DNA of 64,000 nucleotides from an uncultured Lachnospiraceae bacterium. Its GTDB lineage: Bacteria; Bacillota; Clostridia; Lachnospirales; Lachnospiraceae. This document shows positions 25,441 through 33,766 of the stretch, piece by piece; the stretch's first letter is position 1, and every line of letters starts with the position of its first letter. The translations under genes were made by a program, and so were the position numbers. Under the pieces are notes generated by a model. It saw only the letters and a list, made by a program, of their open reading frames with translations, was not told the DNA's origin and searched no databases. The stretch spans positions 62,001-126,000 of the forward strand of contig CAJUJK010000006.1 of assembly GCA_910586705.1 (NCBI GenBank), given 5' to 3'.

Positions 25441-26337
25441 TCAAACCAAAGCAGTACAAATATATTCTTTCATCAGTTCAAAGCGATTTGCACCATGCCC
25501 AAGATTTACAGAAACTTTTGATAAAGATTCTTTAATAGAACTGTTTTCACGATATTCCTTATATTTTCGTGTCGCATATGCCTTTCTGCAAGTGTGGAAA
25601 GCACCGTTTTGAATTGCAATACCATTCTTTTTCAGTTCTCTACGAAAAGCCTGCTCCAGTGATTGATGTTGCACAGGGCAGACTCTTCCTCGTTCCTTTT
25701 CCTTGAATTGCATCAAAATTTGTTTTTGCTTTTCTGATTCCGCAGGAATAAAGCGGCTTCTTTTTCCCTTACTGTCTATAATAGAAATACCGTTATTTTT
25801 GATATCTTCATATTTCAGTTTTGCACATTCCGCCGCCCTCAACCCGAAATGATAAGATAGGGTAAGTGCTTTTTTCAAGTTTTGGTTGCTTGTGCTTTTT
25901 ATAAGTGTTTTAAAGTCATTTTGTGATAACATAACATTTCTTATTTTTCCACCGCCATTTTTAGAACTTGCAGGAACAACCGCACAGCCATACTTAACAT
26001 CACAATGATATTTTGCATTAACACATTTTTCTAATTTCCGAAACATAGCGCCATATTGATTTAAAGATAATTGGCTACATGTTTCTGTCTTTGAGTTCAA
26101 AAAACATTGTATATGCTCTGCTTGAATGTCGCTTACTTTATGTACTTCTGGATATACCTCTCGCATATAATTTGCAAAATTAGCAGATAAATCTAATAGA
26201 TTACTTCTTGATGAATAAGAATATATTTTATCGGTATTTCTGATACCGTTTGCTTTGTCTGCATGTTTATCCATATTTTCTTTGAAACTATTGTTAATTG
26301 CTTGCAAAAACTGATATTTTAAATTTCTTCTTGCCAT
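25441..26337 (-). CDS. Second tyrosine recombinase (XerC/D-like)
   Basis: 298 aa, shorter than the integrase. N-terminal core-binding helices (residues 20-130) and a catalytic part: Arg in FGLRAAECAKLK, FHTCRKAYAT (HxxR), LGHG, and a likely nucleophile Tyr in MKEYIC ten residues from the end. GGGAG 4-8 nt before the ATG supports the start. Upstream of rep on the same strand. May resolve plasmid multimers or assist excision. Confidence 0.85.
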   Translation of the reverse strand: MARRNLKYQFLQAINNSFKENMDKHADKANGIRNTDKIYSYSSRSNLLDLSANFANYMREVYPEVHKVSDIQAEHIQCFLNSKTETCSQLSLNQYGAMFRKLEKCVNAKYHCDVKYGCAVVPASSKNGGGKIRNVMLSQNDFKTLIKSTSNQNLKKALTLSYHFGLRAAECAKLKYEDIKNNGISIIDSKGKRSRFIPAESEKQKQILMQFKEKERGRVCPVQHQSLEQAFRRELKKNGIAIQNGAFHTCRKAYATRKYKEYRENSSIKESLSKVSVNLGHGANRFELMKEYICTALV

Positions 26338-26895
26338 TTTCTCCCTTTCTGCATAAGCATTAAGGAGCGTTCCGCTCCTTAATGCTTACACCCTACACAT
26401 ATATGATAAAAATAATGAGCAATTCGCTCCGCACATTTTCAGACTACTTCTGCCGCACCAACACAGGCACAGCCTAAAAGGAATCCCCGACAATACGATA
26501 GGATTCATTCCCCTTTACAGAGGACAAAATTTGTATACCACCCCTTTCCGTATAATACCCATACCACCCATATAAAGAAACAGACCGTCCTGTAAAGGAT
26601 CAGTCTGTCTCTTTATGGGTGTTATACAATTTGAATTGCCTTGTATAACACTTTATTCTATGAATGAAGAAATAAAATGGATTGGCAATTCATAAACCAG
26701 ACTTCCCTGTTTATCAATTTACCCTGTTAATTACAGTCACAAAAATATAACTGTCCTTTATATCTTAATGATATACTATACTTTAGATTGAGTTGAGAAA
26801 TGTATTCATAAAAATTGTATGATTCCATATAAAGATATGATATAATCAAATCGGGATTCATTGATTCGATAAATCGGAATTTGGGAGATAATAGA
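26338..26895. other. Gene-free 558-bp segment with strong secondary structure
   Basis: No credible gene. A perfect 16-bp stem with a 3-nt loop spans 26354-26388, about 17 bp upstream of the second recombinase start. A larger imperfect palindrome spans about 26525-26635: CACCCATATAAAG and CTTTATGGGTG arms enclosing ACAGAC/GTCTGT, with outer arms AAATTTGTATA and TATACAATTT. In a rolling-circle element such a region is a candidate second-strand origin. Its right end (26820-26880) is AT-rich with TATAAT-like boxes and probably holds the hydrolase promoter. Confidence 0.6.
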
Positions 26896-27420
26896 ATGAT
26901 ATTGTTAATTGTTGATACTCAAAATTTAATTATGACTAATGACTTATACGAATTTGAGATTTTTGTATATCGTATTAAAACACTAATCAAAGAGGCGCGC
27001 AATAATGGTATAGAAGTTATTTATGTTAGACATGATGATGGTGCTGGACAGAAATTAACGAAAGGCGCATTAGGCTATGAAATATACGAAGAATTTCAGC
27101 CAATGCCAAATGAGCGTGTTTTTGATAAAAATGTAAACAGTGCTTTCAAAGATACGGGGTTGTTGGACTACCTACATGAAAAAAATGAAGATACAATTAT
27201 TATTGTAGGGCTACAAACAGATTATTGTATAGATGCAACAGTGAAATGTGGTTTTGAGCATGGACTTAAAATGATTGTTCCAGCAAATACAAACAGTACG
27301 CTTGATAATGCGTATATGACAGCAGAAAAATCTTATAGATATTATAATGAGTTCATGTGGAATGGAAGATACGCAGAATGTATTTCATTTGAAAAAACTC
27401 TTGAATTGATGAATAGATAA
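26896..27420 (+). CDS. Isochorismatase-like cysteine hydrolase (cargo)
   Basis: 174 aa from the ATG at 26896, with GGGAGA 7 nt upstream; an in-frame TTG at 26881 overlaps that site. Catalytic triad: Asp in LLIVDTQN, Lys in FDKNVNSAF and Cys in LQTDYCIDATVKCG. The family includes nicotinamidases, ureidoacrylate and isochorismate hydrolases; the exact substrate is unclear. It is oriented opposite to the replication genes and is probably cargo. Very AT-rich. Confidence 0.85.
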   Translation: MILLIVDTQNLIMTNDLYEFEIFVYRIKTLIKEARNNGIEVIYVRHDDGAGQKLTKGALGYEIYEEFQPMPNERVFDKNVNSAFKDTGLLDYLHEKNEDTIIIVGLQTDYCIDATVKCGFEHGLKMIVPANTNSTLDNAYMTAEKSYRYYNEFMWNGRYAECISFEKTLELMNR

Positions 27421-27450
27421 ATTCAAGTTTGTAGAATAAAAGCATAAACA

Positions 27451-28982
27451 AGAGGTTGTTAGAAAACGAGTCTGTGAAAAATTTTCTGTAAACAAGTATT
27501 AGACAGCAGGTCTTCTATGATAAAATCTAAATCATAGGAGGCCTATTATTATGGCAAGAGAAAAGAAACCCGTTCACAAAGTACAAATGACCGAAGGAAA
27601 GAGGAACATTATCCATCAGCTTTTGGAAGAATACGATATCCAGACAGCCGAAGATATTCAGGATGCCCTGAAAGACCTGCTGGGTGGCACCATCAAGGAA
27701 ATGATGGAAGCAGAGATGGATGATCATCTTGGTTATGAAAAATCGGAGCGCTCTGACAGTGACGATTATCGGAATGGTTATAAGCCGAAACGTGTTAACA
27801 GCAGTTATGGACCAATGGAGATCGAAGTACCACAGGATCGTAAATCTACTTTTGAACCTAAGGTAGTACGAAAGCGCCAGAAAGATATTTCTGACATTGA
27901 CCAGAAGATTATCTCCATGTACGCAAAAGGCATGACCACCCGCCAGATCTCGGAAACGATTGAAGATATCTATGGCTTCGAGACATCAGAAGGGTTTATA
28001 TCTGATGTGACAGATAAACTCCTGCCCCAGATTGAAGACTGGCAGAACCGGCCATTGGATGAGACTTATCCCATCCTTTACATCGATGCAATCCATTACT
28101 CTGTCCGTGACAATGGTGTGATCAGGAAACTGGCCGCATATGTGATTCTGGGAATCAATACAGAAGGCAGAAAAGAAGTGCTCTCTATCAGTGTTGGAGA
28201 TAATGAGAGTGCCAAGTACTGGCTTTCTGTATTAAACGAATTAAAGAACCGAGGAGTAAAAGATATCCTTATCATCTGCGCAGATGGTCTTACAGGGATC
28301 AGGGAGGCGATCTCCACAGCGTTCCCTAAAACTGAATATCAGCGGTGCATTGTACATCAGGTAAGAAATACTTTGAAATATGTTCCTGACAAGGACAGGA
28401 AGGCTTTTGCAGCAGATCTTAAAACAATCTATCATGCACCTGATGAGGCAAAAGCCAGGGAGGCACTGGACAGGGTCAATGAAAAATGGATTTCCAGATA
28501 CCCCAATTCGATGAAACGCTGGTATGATAACTGGGATGCTGTTTCCCCTATTTTTAAGTTTTCAGCAGTCGTCAGGAAGGTCATATATACGACGAATTCC
28601 ATAGAATCACTGAATGCCACTTACCGCAAGCTGAACCGTCAAAGGAGCGTATTTCCGAGTGATACAGCCCTGCTAAAAGCACTGTACCTTTCCACGTTTG
28701 AGGCCACGAAAAAATGGACCACAACCATCCGAAACTGGGCTCAGGTTTACGGGGAATTAAGTATTATGTATGAGGGACGGCTTCCCGAATAGGAAACTAT
28801 TTGATAAAAGCTGCAGGCAAACAATAAGCTGCGCTCTTGACATACAATCTTTTCACTGTTATATATAAAGCAAGGCGGAAAGCTTTAACATGAGCCTTCC
28901 GCCATTTCATTATCATAGAAGATCTGGTTATTTACAGAGTTTTCTTCACACACTCTTAGAAAAAGACTGTCTAACAACCTCT
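27451..28982 (+). mobile_element. IS256-family insertion sequence
   Basis: Ends AGAGGTTGTTAGA (27451-27463) and TCTAACAACCTCT (28970-28982) are perfect 13-bp terminal inverted repeats, around one transposase gene. Length 1532 bp is somewhat long for IS256. Flanking octamers (27443-27450 and 28983-28990) do not match, so no clear target duplication remains. Confidence 0.9.
27551..28792 (+). CDS. IS256-family (mutator type) DDE transposase
   Basis: 413 aa, full length. Catalytic acids: Asp in LYIDAIHYSVR, Asp in ICADGLTG and Glu in TTNSIESLNATYRKL. TGGTT-like N-terminal DNA-binding region contains MMEAEMDDHLGYEKSERS, typical for the family. AGGAGG precedes the ATG. The gene has higher GC than the surrounding element, consistent with independent arrival. 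Confidence 0.96.
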   Translation: MAREKKPVHKVQMTEGKRNIIHQLLEEYDIQTAEDIQDALKDLLGGTIKEMMEAEMDDHLGYEKSERSDSDDYRNGYKPKRVNSSYGPMEIEVPQDRKSTFEPKVVRKRQKDISDIDQKIISMYAKGMTTRQISETIEDIYGFETSEGFISDVTDKLLPQIEDWQNRPLDETYPILYIDAIHYSVRDNGVIRKLAAYVILGINTEGRKEVLSISVGDNESAKYWLSVLNELKNRGVKDILIICADGLTGIREAISTAFPKTEYQRCIVHQVRNTLKYVPDKDRKAFAADLKTIYHAPDEAKAREALDRVNEKWISRYPNSMKRWYDNWDAVSPIFKFSAVVRKVIYTTNSIESLNATYRKLNRQRSVFPSDTALLKALYLSTFEATKKWTTTIRNWAQVYGELSIMYEGRLPE

Positions 28983-29065
28983 ACAACAATTATCTTTTGT
29001 GAAAACTTGTAAACTGTTTGCTTCGCAAATTTTTTCTTTCAGAAAAAACAGGCAGTTGACAAGTT

Positions 29066-29087
29066 GGTTACACTTTGGGTTACACTT
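29066..29087 (+). repeat. GGTTACACTT direct repeats, right arm site
   Basis: GGTTACACTT at 29066-29075 and 29078-29087, 12 bp apart, 58 bp before the att copy at 29145. Followed by GATGTGCGGAAAGC at 29096-29109, which recurs nearly unchanged at 30937-30953 before the third att copy. Confidence 0.6.
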
Positions 29088-29144
29088 GATTAGCTGATGT
29101 GCGGAAAGCTCCTTTCTATGAGGGTTTACGGTGTGGGGAAATTC

Positions 29145-29165
29145 GTTCAAGTCCCATCTTCCGCA
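29145..29165 (+). other. att repeat, copy 2 (element right end)
   Basis: Exact 21-bp copy of the tRNA-Leu(AAG) 3' end. The sequence after it, GTCAGAAAAAGGAAACCTTG and a terminator hairpin, is also found after copy 3, showing this point once was a tRNA-proximal junction. Confidence 0.88.
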
Positions 29166-29225
29166 GTCAGAAAAAGGAAACCTTGGGAGGATAAGGTTTC
29201 CTTTTTTATTTACCATAAATTTATT

Positions 29226-29405
29226 TTATGTGGATGCTTTCTGTAATTTTCTTTCCTGTATCTGCCTGTGTACTTCCATACCACGTTCATTATAATAATT
29301 TTGTCTTTCCTGTGGATTCATATCTTTAGTAAGATAGTAATTATACTCTCTTAGCTTATGAATATCCTCAATCGAAAAATCCGGACTTAAAATAGGCTTT
29401 TCCAT
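29226..29405 (-). CDS. Small protein, likely antitoxin of the PIN toxin
   Basis: 59 aa, ATG at 29405 and TAA at 29228-29226. Charged and helical: starts MEKPILSPDFSIEDIHKLRE and ends RQIQERKLQKAST. Starts 2 nt after the toxin stop codon, so translation is coupled. Its position and size fit an antitoxin, here placed after the toxin, the reverse of the commoner vapBC order. I do not recognise its DNA-binding fold. Confidence 0.7.
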   Translation of the reverse strand: MEKPILSPDFSIEDIHKLREYNYYLTKDMNPQERQNYYNERGMEVHRQIQERKLQKAST

Positions 29406-29407
29406 AT

Positions 29408-29884
29408 TTATACCTCACTTTCTAACAATACAGATGGATTTAGAATTTCAATAGGTTTATAGCCTTTCAAATTGGTGATAGCTCTTACACCTCTGATTGT
29501 TTTGATATTGACAATATGCCTAAAATTCCAAGATATGATACAATCACATCCAAAAATAACTGCAGCTGCAATACGTTGGCAATCATCAAAGCTTTTCTTT
29601 GTTAGAATACCCATGTCGACAATCTGTTGTGCAATATCTGACATATCATCTGTTATTCTAATAGGTGTATAATTTATCTGTTCCAGATAATCATACATTT
29701 TGCTCTTTTTAGGCTCTGGACAATCTGAAACTTCCTCTAATGTCACCGTTGACAAATAAACATCAAATTTTTCATTCTTAAACATTTCCCATAATTGCCG
29801 GGTATCAGCCATTTTCTCAGGTGCATCTTCTTGTAATAGATGACTGATAACCGATGTATCTAAATATACCTTTAATTTTTGCAT
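29408..29884 (-). CDS. PIN-domain toxin, VapC-like ribonuclease
   Basis: 158 aa. PIN acidic residues: Asp in VYLDTSVISHLL (D9), Glu in TLEEVSDC, Asp in KSFDDCQRIAAA, and the C-terminal SWNFRHIVN typical of this subfamily. Predicted Mg-dependent RNase that acts on the host when the antitoxin is lost, so it would stabilise the att-bounded segment. A decayed homolog of its last 19 codons lies at 31070-31138. Confidence 0.85.
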   Translation of the reverse strand: MQKLKVYLDTSVISHLLQEDAPEKMADTRQLWEMFKNEKFDVYLSTVTLEEVSDCPEPKKSKMYDYLEQINYTPIRITDDMSDIAQQIVDMGILTKKSFDDCQRIAAAVIFGCDCIISWNFRHIVNIKTIRGVRAITNLKGYKPIEILNPSVLLESEV

Positions 29885-30070
29885 AATACCTCCAAAATTC
29901 TGTCCACATTGTTTCCTCTATACAAATCTTACATCTTCTTGGTTTTTCAATCAACATCAATTTGTATAATGGTATAAACAAATCATCTTGCATGAGTAAG
30001 AAAGATTTTTACTTTTATCAGAAGGGTACTATTATCCAAGTTAAAACTGATGGCATAATACTTGATTTCA

Positions 30071-30817
30071 TTAATTTCTTCTTAAACTTAACTTTCGAAC
30101 ATCAATAAGAGGTTCTCCATAATAGTCAATTCGTACTATCTCACTTTCCTTTATGCGTATTTCTTCATAATAATCCTCTATGTATCTGTCAACATATATC
30201 CAGTTCCCGTTTTTCCTTATACTTCCGGCATAAACACACTTAACTGTTTCTGTACCATTGACATAAATATCAGCACATGATTTATCCAAAATATAAACCA
30301 TATCCATACATTTGACTAATAGTAAAGCCCAAAGAAACAGCGACATACCAAACGCAAACGATAGAATATATTGATATTTTTTGAAAGACATTACCCAAAA
30401 TCCAATACTAAAAATAAGGTTTAGCATAAATAATAATAACTGCTTAGTTCGCCCATCTGTGTAAAGTTCAATCTTTGTCTTTGGCTTTTTCACTACACAA
30501 ATTACTATTACACTATTAACTATACTACATATAAATCCACAAATAATATATGTTAATCTCTTTTCTAACCAAAAAGAAATCAATATTCTTATTACTCCCA
30601 TAACAAAAATATTTATCATCATGTATATATATGTTTTCAGTGCAATATCATAAAATGAATCACTTCTTCTATATTTAATTTTCCAATATCCCATTGTTCT
30701 ATTTTTTACTTTAATATCATGCCAGTTTTTTATCCACCCCAACATTGGTAGAGAAACAGGTACAACTACATAGTACATAATTTCATTTTTCAATATCTTT
30801 TGTATGATTTCTTGCAT
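30071..30817 (-). CDS. Unknown membrane protein
   Basis: 248 aa, very AT-rich. About five to six hydrophobic segments, for example residues 15-30, 66-85, 92-108, 128-145 and 150-167, followed by a soluble C-terminal third with alternating beta-type sequence and many charged residues (WIYVDRYIEDYYEEIRIKESE). I recognise no family. It is the only other gene in the second att-bounded segment besides the toxin-antitoxin pair, so a defence or maintenance role is possible but unproven. Confidence 0.6.
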   Translation of the reverse strand: MQEIIQKILKNEIMYYVVVPVSLPMLGWIKNWHDIKVKNRTMGYWKIKYRRSDSFYDIALKTYIYMMINIFVMGVIRILISFWLEKRLTYIICGFICSIVNSVIVICVVKKPKTKIELYTDGRTKQLLLFMLNLIFSIGFWVMSFKKYQYILSFAFGMSLFLWALLLVKCMDMVYILDKSCADIYVNGTETVKCVYAGSIRKNGNWIYVDRYIEDYYEEIRIKESEIVRIDYYGEPLIDVRKLSLRRN

Positions 30818-30987
30818 CTAAATACACCTCTCATTATTGAATTAAAAAAAAATTTTATTTATTATATCAGATTATTTTTTGTTTATCATAAATGCGAAAG
30901 CGGAACTTTTAGTTACACTTTGGTTACACCTTGCAGATGATGTGTCGGAAAGCCCCTTTCTATCAGTATTTTTGAAAGTAACAATAC

Positions 30988-31007
30988 TTCAAGTCCCATC
31001 TTCCGCA
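30988..31007 (+). other. att repeat, copy 3
   Basis: 20 bp identical to the tRNA-Leu(AAG) 3' end. Preceded by AGTTACACTT and GGTTACACCT (30911-30931) and followed by GTCAGAAAAAGGAAACCTTG with a terminator hairpin. Marks the far edge of a second, integrase-less segment of about 1.84 kb. Confidence 0.85.
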
Positions 31008-31069
31008 GTCAGAAAAAGGAAACCTTGGGAATGACAGGGTTTCCTTTTTATTATTTCTCGCAATCATAA

Positions 31070-31138
31070 TTATCCCTCACTTTCCAATAGTACAAATGGA
31101 TTCCAAATCTCTATCATCTTATATCCTTCCCTCCCATA
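31070..31138 (-). pseudogene. Remnant of a PIN-toxin gene 3' end
   Basis: The minus strand reads EGYKMIEIWNPFVLLESEG then stop, matching KGYKPIEILNPSVLLESEV at the end of the PIN toxin. Only about 20 codons survive, and no antitoxin follows. It sits just outside att copy 3. Confidence 0.75.
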
Positions 31139-31140
31139 CA

Positions 31141-31467
31141 CTACTTACATGCAATATAAATATCCATACTCTCCCCGTCGGTTTCAAAGCAGGGGATCAC
31201 GTCCTTCTCCGTGTGCTCCAGACCATTCACGCGCATATATTCGATGACGCGGGGAGGATCCACACCGCAGCTGCGGGCGATGGCAATCACATTGTTGACA
31301 GCATCCCCCTCCGGGTCTGGGCTGATAACGGCATGTTTGATATAGCGGAAAGCGGGAACGGTCTCGACGCGCAGATTGGTATACGTTTCGCCGTATGCCG
31401 CCATATCCCCGCGGAACAGATCGTCCAGCGTACAGTTGAAAAAACGCAAAGCTCTATCGCCTATCAA
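31141..31467 (-). CDS. Small GyrI/AraC-type effector-binding-domain protein
   Basis: 108 aa starting at TTG 31467, supported by AAAGGAGA 5 nt upstream. The C-terminal segment (NGLEHTEKDVIPCFE, then MDIYIA) resembles the end of GyrI-like effector-binding domains found behind AraC or MerR DNA-binding domains. No DNA-binding part is present and the domain is shorter than usual (about 150 aa), so it may be a trimmed stand-alone binder or a decayed regulator. Confidence 0.55.
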   Translation of the reverse strand: MIGDRALRFFNCTLDDLFRGDMAAYGETYTNLRVETVPAFRYIKHAVISPDPEGDAVNNVIAIARSCGVDPPRVIEYMRVNGLEHTEKDVIPCFETDGESMDIYIACK

Positions 31468-31590
31468 AGTATTCTCCTTTTCTTTTTCTTACGCAGTGCC
31501 GCATAACCAGTATATGTTTTTCCCGGGCAGGCTTCAACCAATCTGTAGGCGCTATTTTTTGATTCGCGCAACTTCAAAGTGCGGAGAATT

Positions 31591-32298
31591 TTATTTTAAC
31601 TTGATGTAAATCCCAACAAAACAAGTATAAGGCTTAATGAGCGTTTCATAATATTTCCTGTCCCCGCGCGCGTATTCATTATCTGTCGCAAGCCACTCCG
31701 CCCATGCCTGACTGAAGCAATCCATCTCCCATGTTTCCACCACTTCGATTCTGTCGCCGCCGCCGATCAGTTCTTTCCAGCGTTTCGGGCTTTTGAACAT
31801 ATAAGCGTCATCTCCGAGCCAGTCAGAAAGCAGTTCCTCGGCGCAGTCTGCATAGGCATCTTTTAAACCGGGGATTCCGATCAGAACCTCTCCACCATCT
31901 TTCAGAAACGGCAAAATCTTTTCCTGAAAAAAGCCCTCGTTTCCCGCAAAATAATGATAGGAGTCGATACTGACCAGCGCACAAAACTGTTTCTTTTCAA
32001 AGTGAAGGTCGTTCGCATCCTCACAGACGGGCGTTATCTGCTCTCCAACGCCCCACCCGGCAAACCGTCTCCCATTTTCTTCCGCGCTCACCCATAAATC
32101 GTTCGCAAAGACTTTCGCCCCTGTCTCTCTGGCAATAATCAGGCTTGTCAGTCCCGTCCCGCATCCCAGATCAAGAACCGCATCGTCCGGAGCAGGCCAC
32201 AAAGGATACTTGCCAAGCAATTCCGCCAATATCCTGACACTGTTTGGTCCCATCATCGTTTCCGCCGAAATATATGTTTTATAGGTATCAATATTCAT
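31591..32298 (-). CDS. Class I SAM-dependent methyltransferase
   Basis: 235 aa with GAGGAG upstream of the ATG. SAM-binding motif I VLDLGCGTGLTSL (residues 41-53), then FANDLW and SIDSYHYF. The C-terminal half has conserved aromatic residues and may bind the acceptor, which cannot be named. Small-molecule methylation is likely. Confidence 0.85.
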   Translation of the reverse strand: MNIDTYKTYISAETMMGPNSVRILAELLGKYPLWPAPDDAVLDLGCGTGLTSLIIARETGAKVFANDLWVSAEENGRRFAGWGVGEQITPVCEDANDLHFEKKQFCALVSIDSYHYFAGNEGFFQEKILPFLKDGGEVLIGIPGLKDAYADCAEELLSDWLGDDAYMFKSPKRWKELIGGGDRIEVVETWEMDCFSQAWAEWLATDNEYARGDRKYYETLIKPYTCFVGIYIKLK

Positions 32299-32347
32299 TC
32301 ACCCATTCTCCTCTATATTCTATGTTTGCCGATCGCCCTGTTTTATC

Positions 32348-33181
32348 TTACAGATTTTTCAGACACCACACCATCACAGCCTGTTGAACCTCCAGCAGGC
32401 TTTTCTTAAATCCATATCCGGCAAAATACTCCGACTCTATCGCGTCGGCAGAGACTTCCTCTCCGCGGTAAAAAGGCGGGCATGGATTTAAGAGCGCGTT
32501 TTTGTTCGCCATATCCATCACTTTCCTTGTTACCTGACAGTTCTTAAAATCCTTTAACCCGTCTGCCGACAGAGAATCCGTACATATAATATCCTTTCCT
32601 CTGACCGCCGTTTCTATCTCATGGTACACCTGCACGCCGTCCATCTCATAGCCCGCGCCGCAGCACTGTGACAGTTCAAATCCCAGCACTTCGGAGGCTT
32701 CCTTCCACGCAAGACCGATATTGCCGCTTTTACCGCAAAACAGATATTTATCATGGATAAAATCCTCCCTGCGTTTTGACAGGGCATACAGGTCTGACAG
32801 AATTTCACAGGGATGATTCACATCGGTCATGGCGTTGATAATCGGAACCTCTGTGTACTTGGCAGCTTCTTCCAATAACCGTATATCTTTATGACGGATA
32901 ACAAGCAAATCAGCCCAGTTATTTAAGTAGCCAAAAACGTCCTTTATCTCTTCCTTTTTATCCAAAGCGTCACTGGGAAACAGGATCGGCTGACCGCCCA
33001 ACATCCAGATTCCCTTTTCAAAAGTAATCCGCGTCCTGATGCTTGTAGCAGGGAAAAAGAGGACGACACTTTTTCTGCCAAGAAAACCACTATATTTTCC
33101 CGCGCTGATTTCATCCGCAATCTGAAATATTTCATAAATATCGTCTGCCTGCAAGTCAGTCAGCCTAATCATATCTCTCAT
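32348..33181 (-). CDS. Ornithine/aspartate carbamoyltransferase-family protein, divergent
   Basis: 277 aa from the ATG at 33181 (GAGGGAG upstream; the frame is open to 33289). Carbamoyl-phosphate loop reads FFPATSIRTRITFE, with Ile where the family usually has Thr in STRTR. HPCEILSDL is close to the usual HPCQxLADL. The end has NPCPPFYRGEEVS, near the HCLP loop of ornithine enzymes. About 277 aa is shorter than a standard enzyme (about 310-330). No arginine-pathway gene is nearby, so the acceptor may not be ornithine. Confidence 0.75.
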   Translation of the reverse strand: MRDMIRLTDLQADDIYEIFQIADEISAGKYSGFLGRKSVVLFFPATSIRTRITFEKGIWMLGGQPILFPSDALDKKEEIKDVFGYLNNWADLLVIRHKDIRLLEEAAKYTEVPIINAMTDVNHPCEILSDLYALSKRREDFIHDKYLFCGKSGNIGLAWKEASEVLGFELSQCCGAGYEMDGVQVYHEIETAVRGKDIICTDSLSADGLKDFKNCQVTRKVMDMANKNALLNPCPPFYRGEEVSADAIESEYFAGYGFKKSLLEVQQAVMVWCLKNL

Positions 33182-33300
33182 TATTTTACTCCCTCTAAGC
33201 AACAGTCTCCGATTTCCCTTTCTTCCAAACCGCCAACCCTCAACTTTCACTTTCTGACTGTGTGCATTCTGTAAATAATCTCCTGTCAAACCAAAAGCTT

Positions 33301-33750
33301 TTATAACAATTTGTCCAGCGCTTCATTCAATTTGGACTTTAATATTGCAAGCTCCTCCCCCGTCGGCCGGTACTTTTCGTCATTTAGTTCTTTTCCAAGC
33401 TGCCACACGGGACCGGGGGTTGGCGTGTCGCCCTCCCTTCTAGGATAGATATGCCAGTGCATATGTAATCCGCGCCCCACGCCCAGCAGCGCGTAGTTCA
33501 GTTTATCCGGCAAAAAAGCGTGATAAACCGCCTCCGCCACGACCGCCATCTCATGCAGAAATTCGTCCCGGAAATGCGGTTCCAGTTCGTGCAGTTCATA
33601 GGCGTGCTGTTTGCACAAAAACAGCGTGTACCCCTTGAACCTCTGGCTGTCGCCTAAGACGACATATCCCGTATGAAGTTCCCGGACAAAATAGGGATTT
33701 CTGTTTTCCCTTATCCACCCGATTCTCTCACAGATTAAACAGTTATCCAT
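33301..33750 (-). CDS. HIT-family nucleotide hydrolase
   Basis: 149 aa. Contains the catalytic histidine triad HMHWHIYPR near residue 98 and an N-terminal CLIC motif that may bind zinc. HIT proteins hydrolyse nucleotide phosphoanhydride or phosphoramide bonds. It lies between the VOC gene and the carbamoyltransferase gene on one strand. Confidence 0.88.
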   Translation of the reverse strand: MDNCLICERIGWIRENRNPYFVRELHTGYVVLGDSQRFKGYTLFLCKQHAYELHELEPHFRDEFLHEMAVVAEAVYHAFLPDKLNYALLGVGRGLHMHWHIYPRREGDTPTPGPVWQLGKELNDEKYRPTGEELAILKSKLNEALDKLL

Positions 33751-33766
33751 GTTTCCCTTCCTTATA

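Larger units (their letters stand above)
22368..29165. mobile_element. Integrated CRESS-type rolling-circle element in tRNA-Leu(AAG)
   Basis: Bounded by a 21-bp direct repeat (22368-22388 and 29145-29165). AT-rich compared with both flanks. Holds a tyrosine integrase next to the tRNA, a CRESS-like Rep, a stem-loop origin, a second tyrosine recombinase, a cysteine hydrolase and an IS256-family insertion. No conjugation, capsid or partition genes are visible, so it would be a small plasmid-like element of about 5.2 kb without the insertion sequence. A further att copy at 30988 extends the composite region to 31007. Confidence 0.85.

Noticed and set aside
27443..28990. Target-site duplication around the IS256-type element
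   Set aside because: The flanking octamers differ, so no duplication can be claimed.
22389..31007. CRISPR array or prophage
   Set aside because: Repeats are att cores, arm-like decamers and IS ends, not evenly spaced identical repeats; no capsid, tail or Cas genes.
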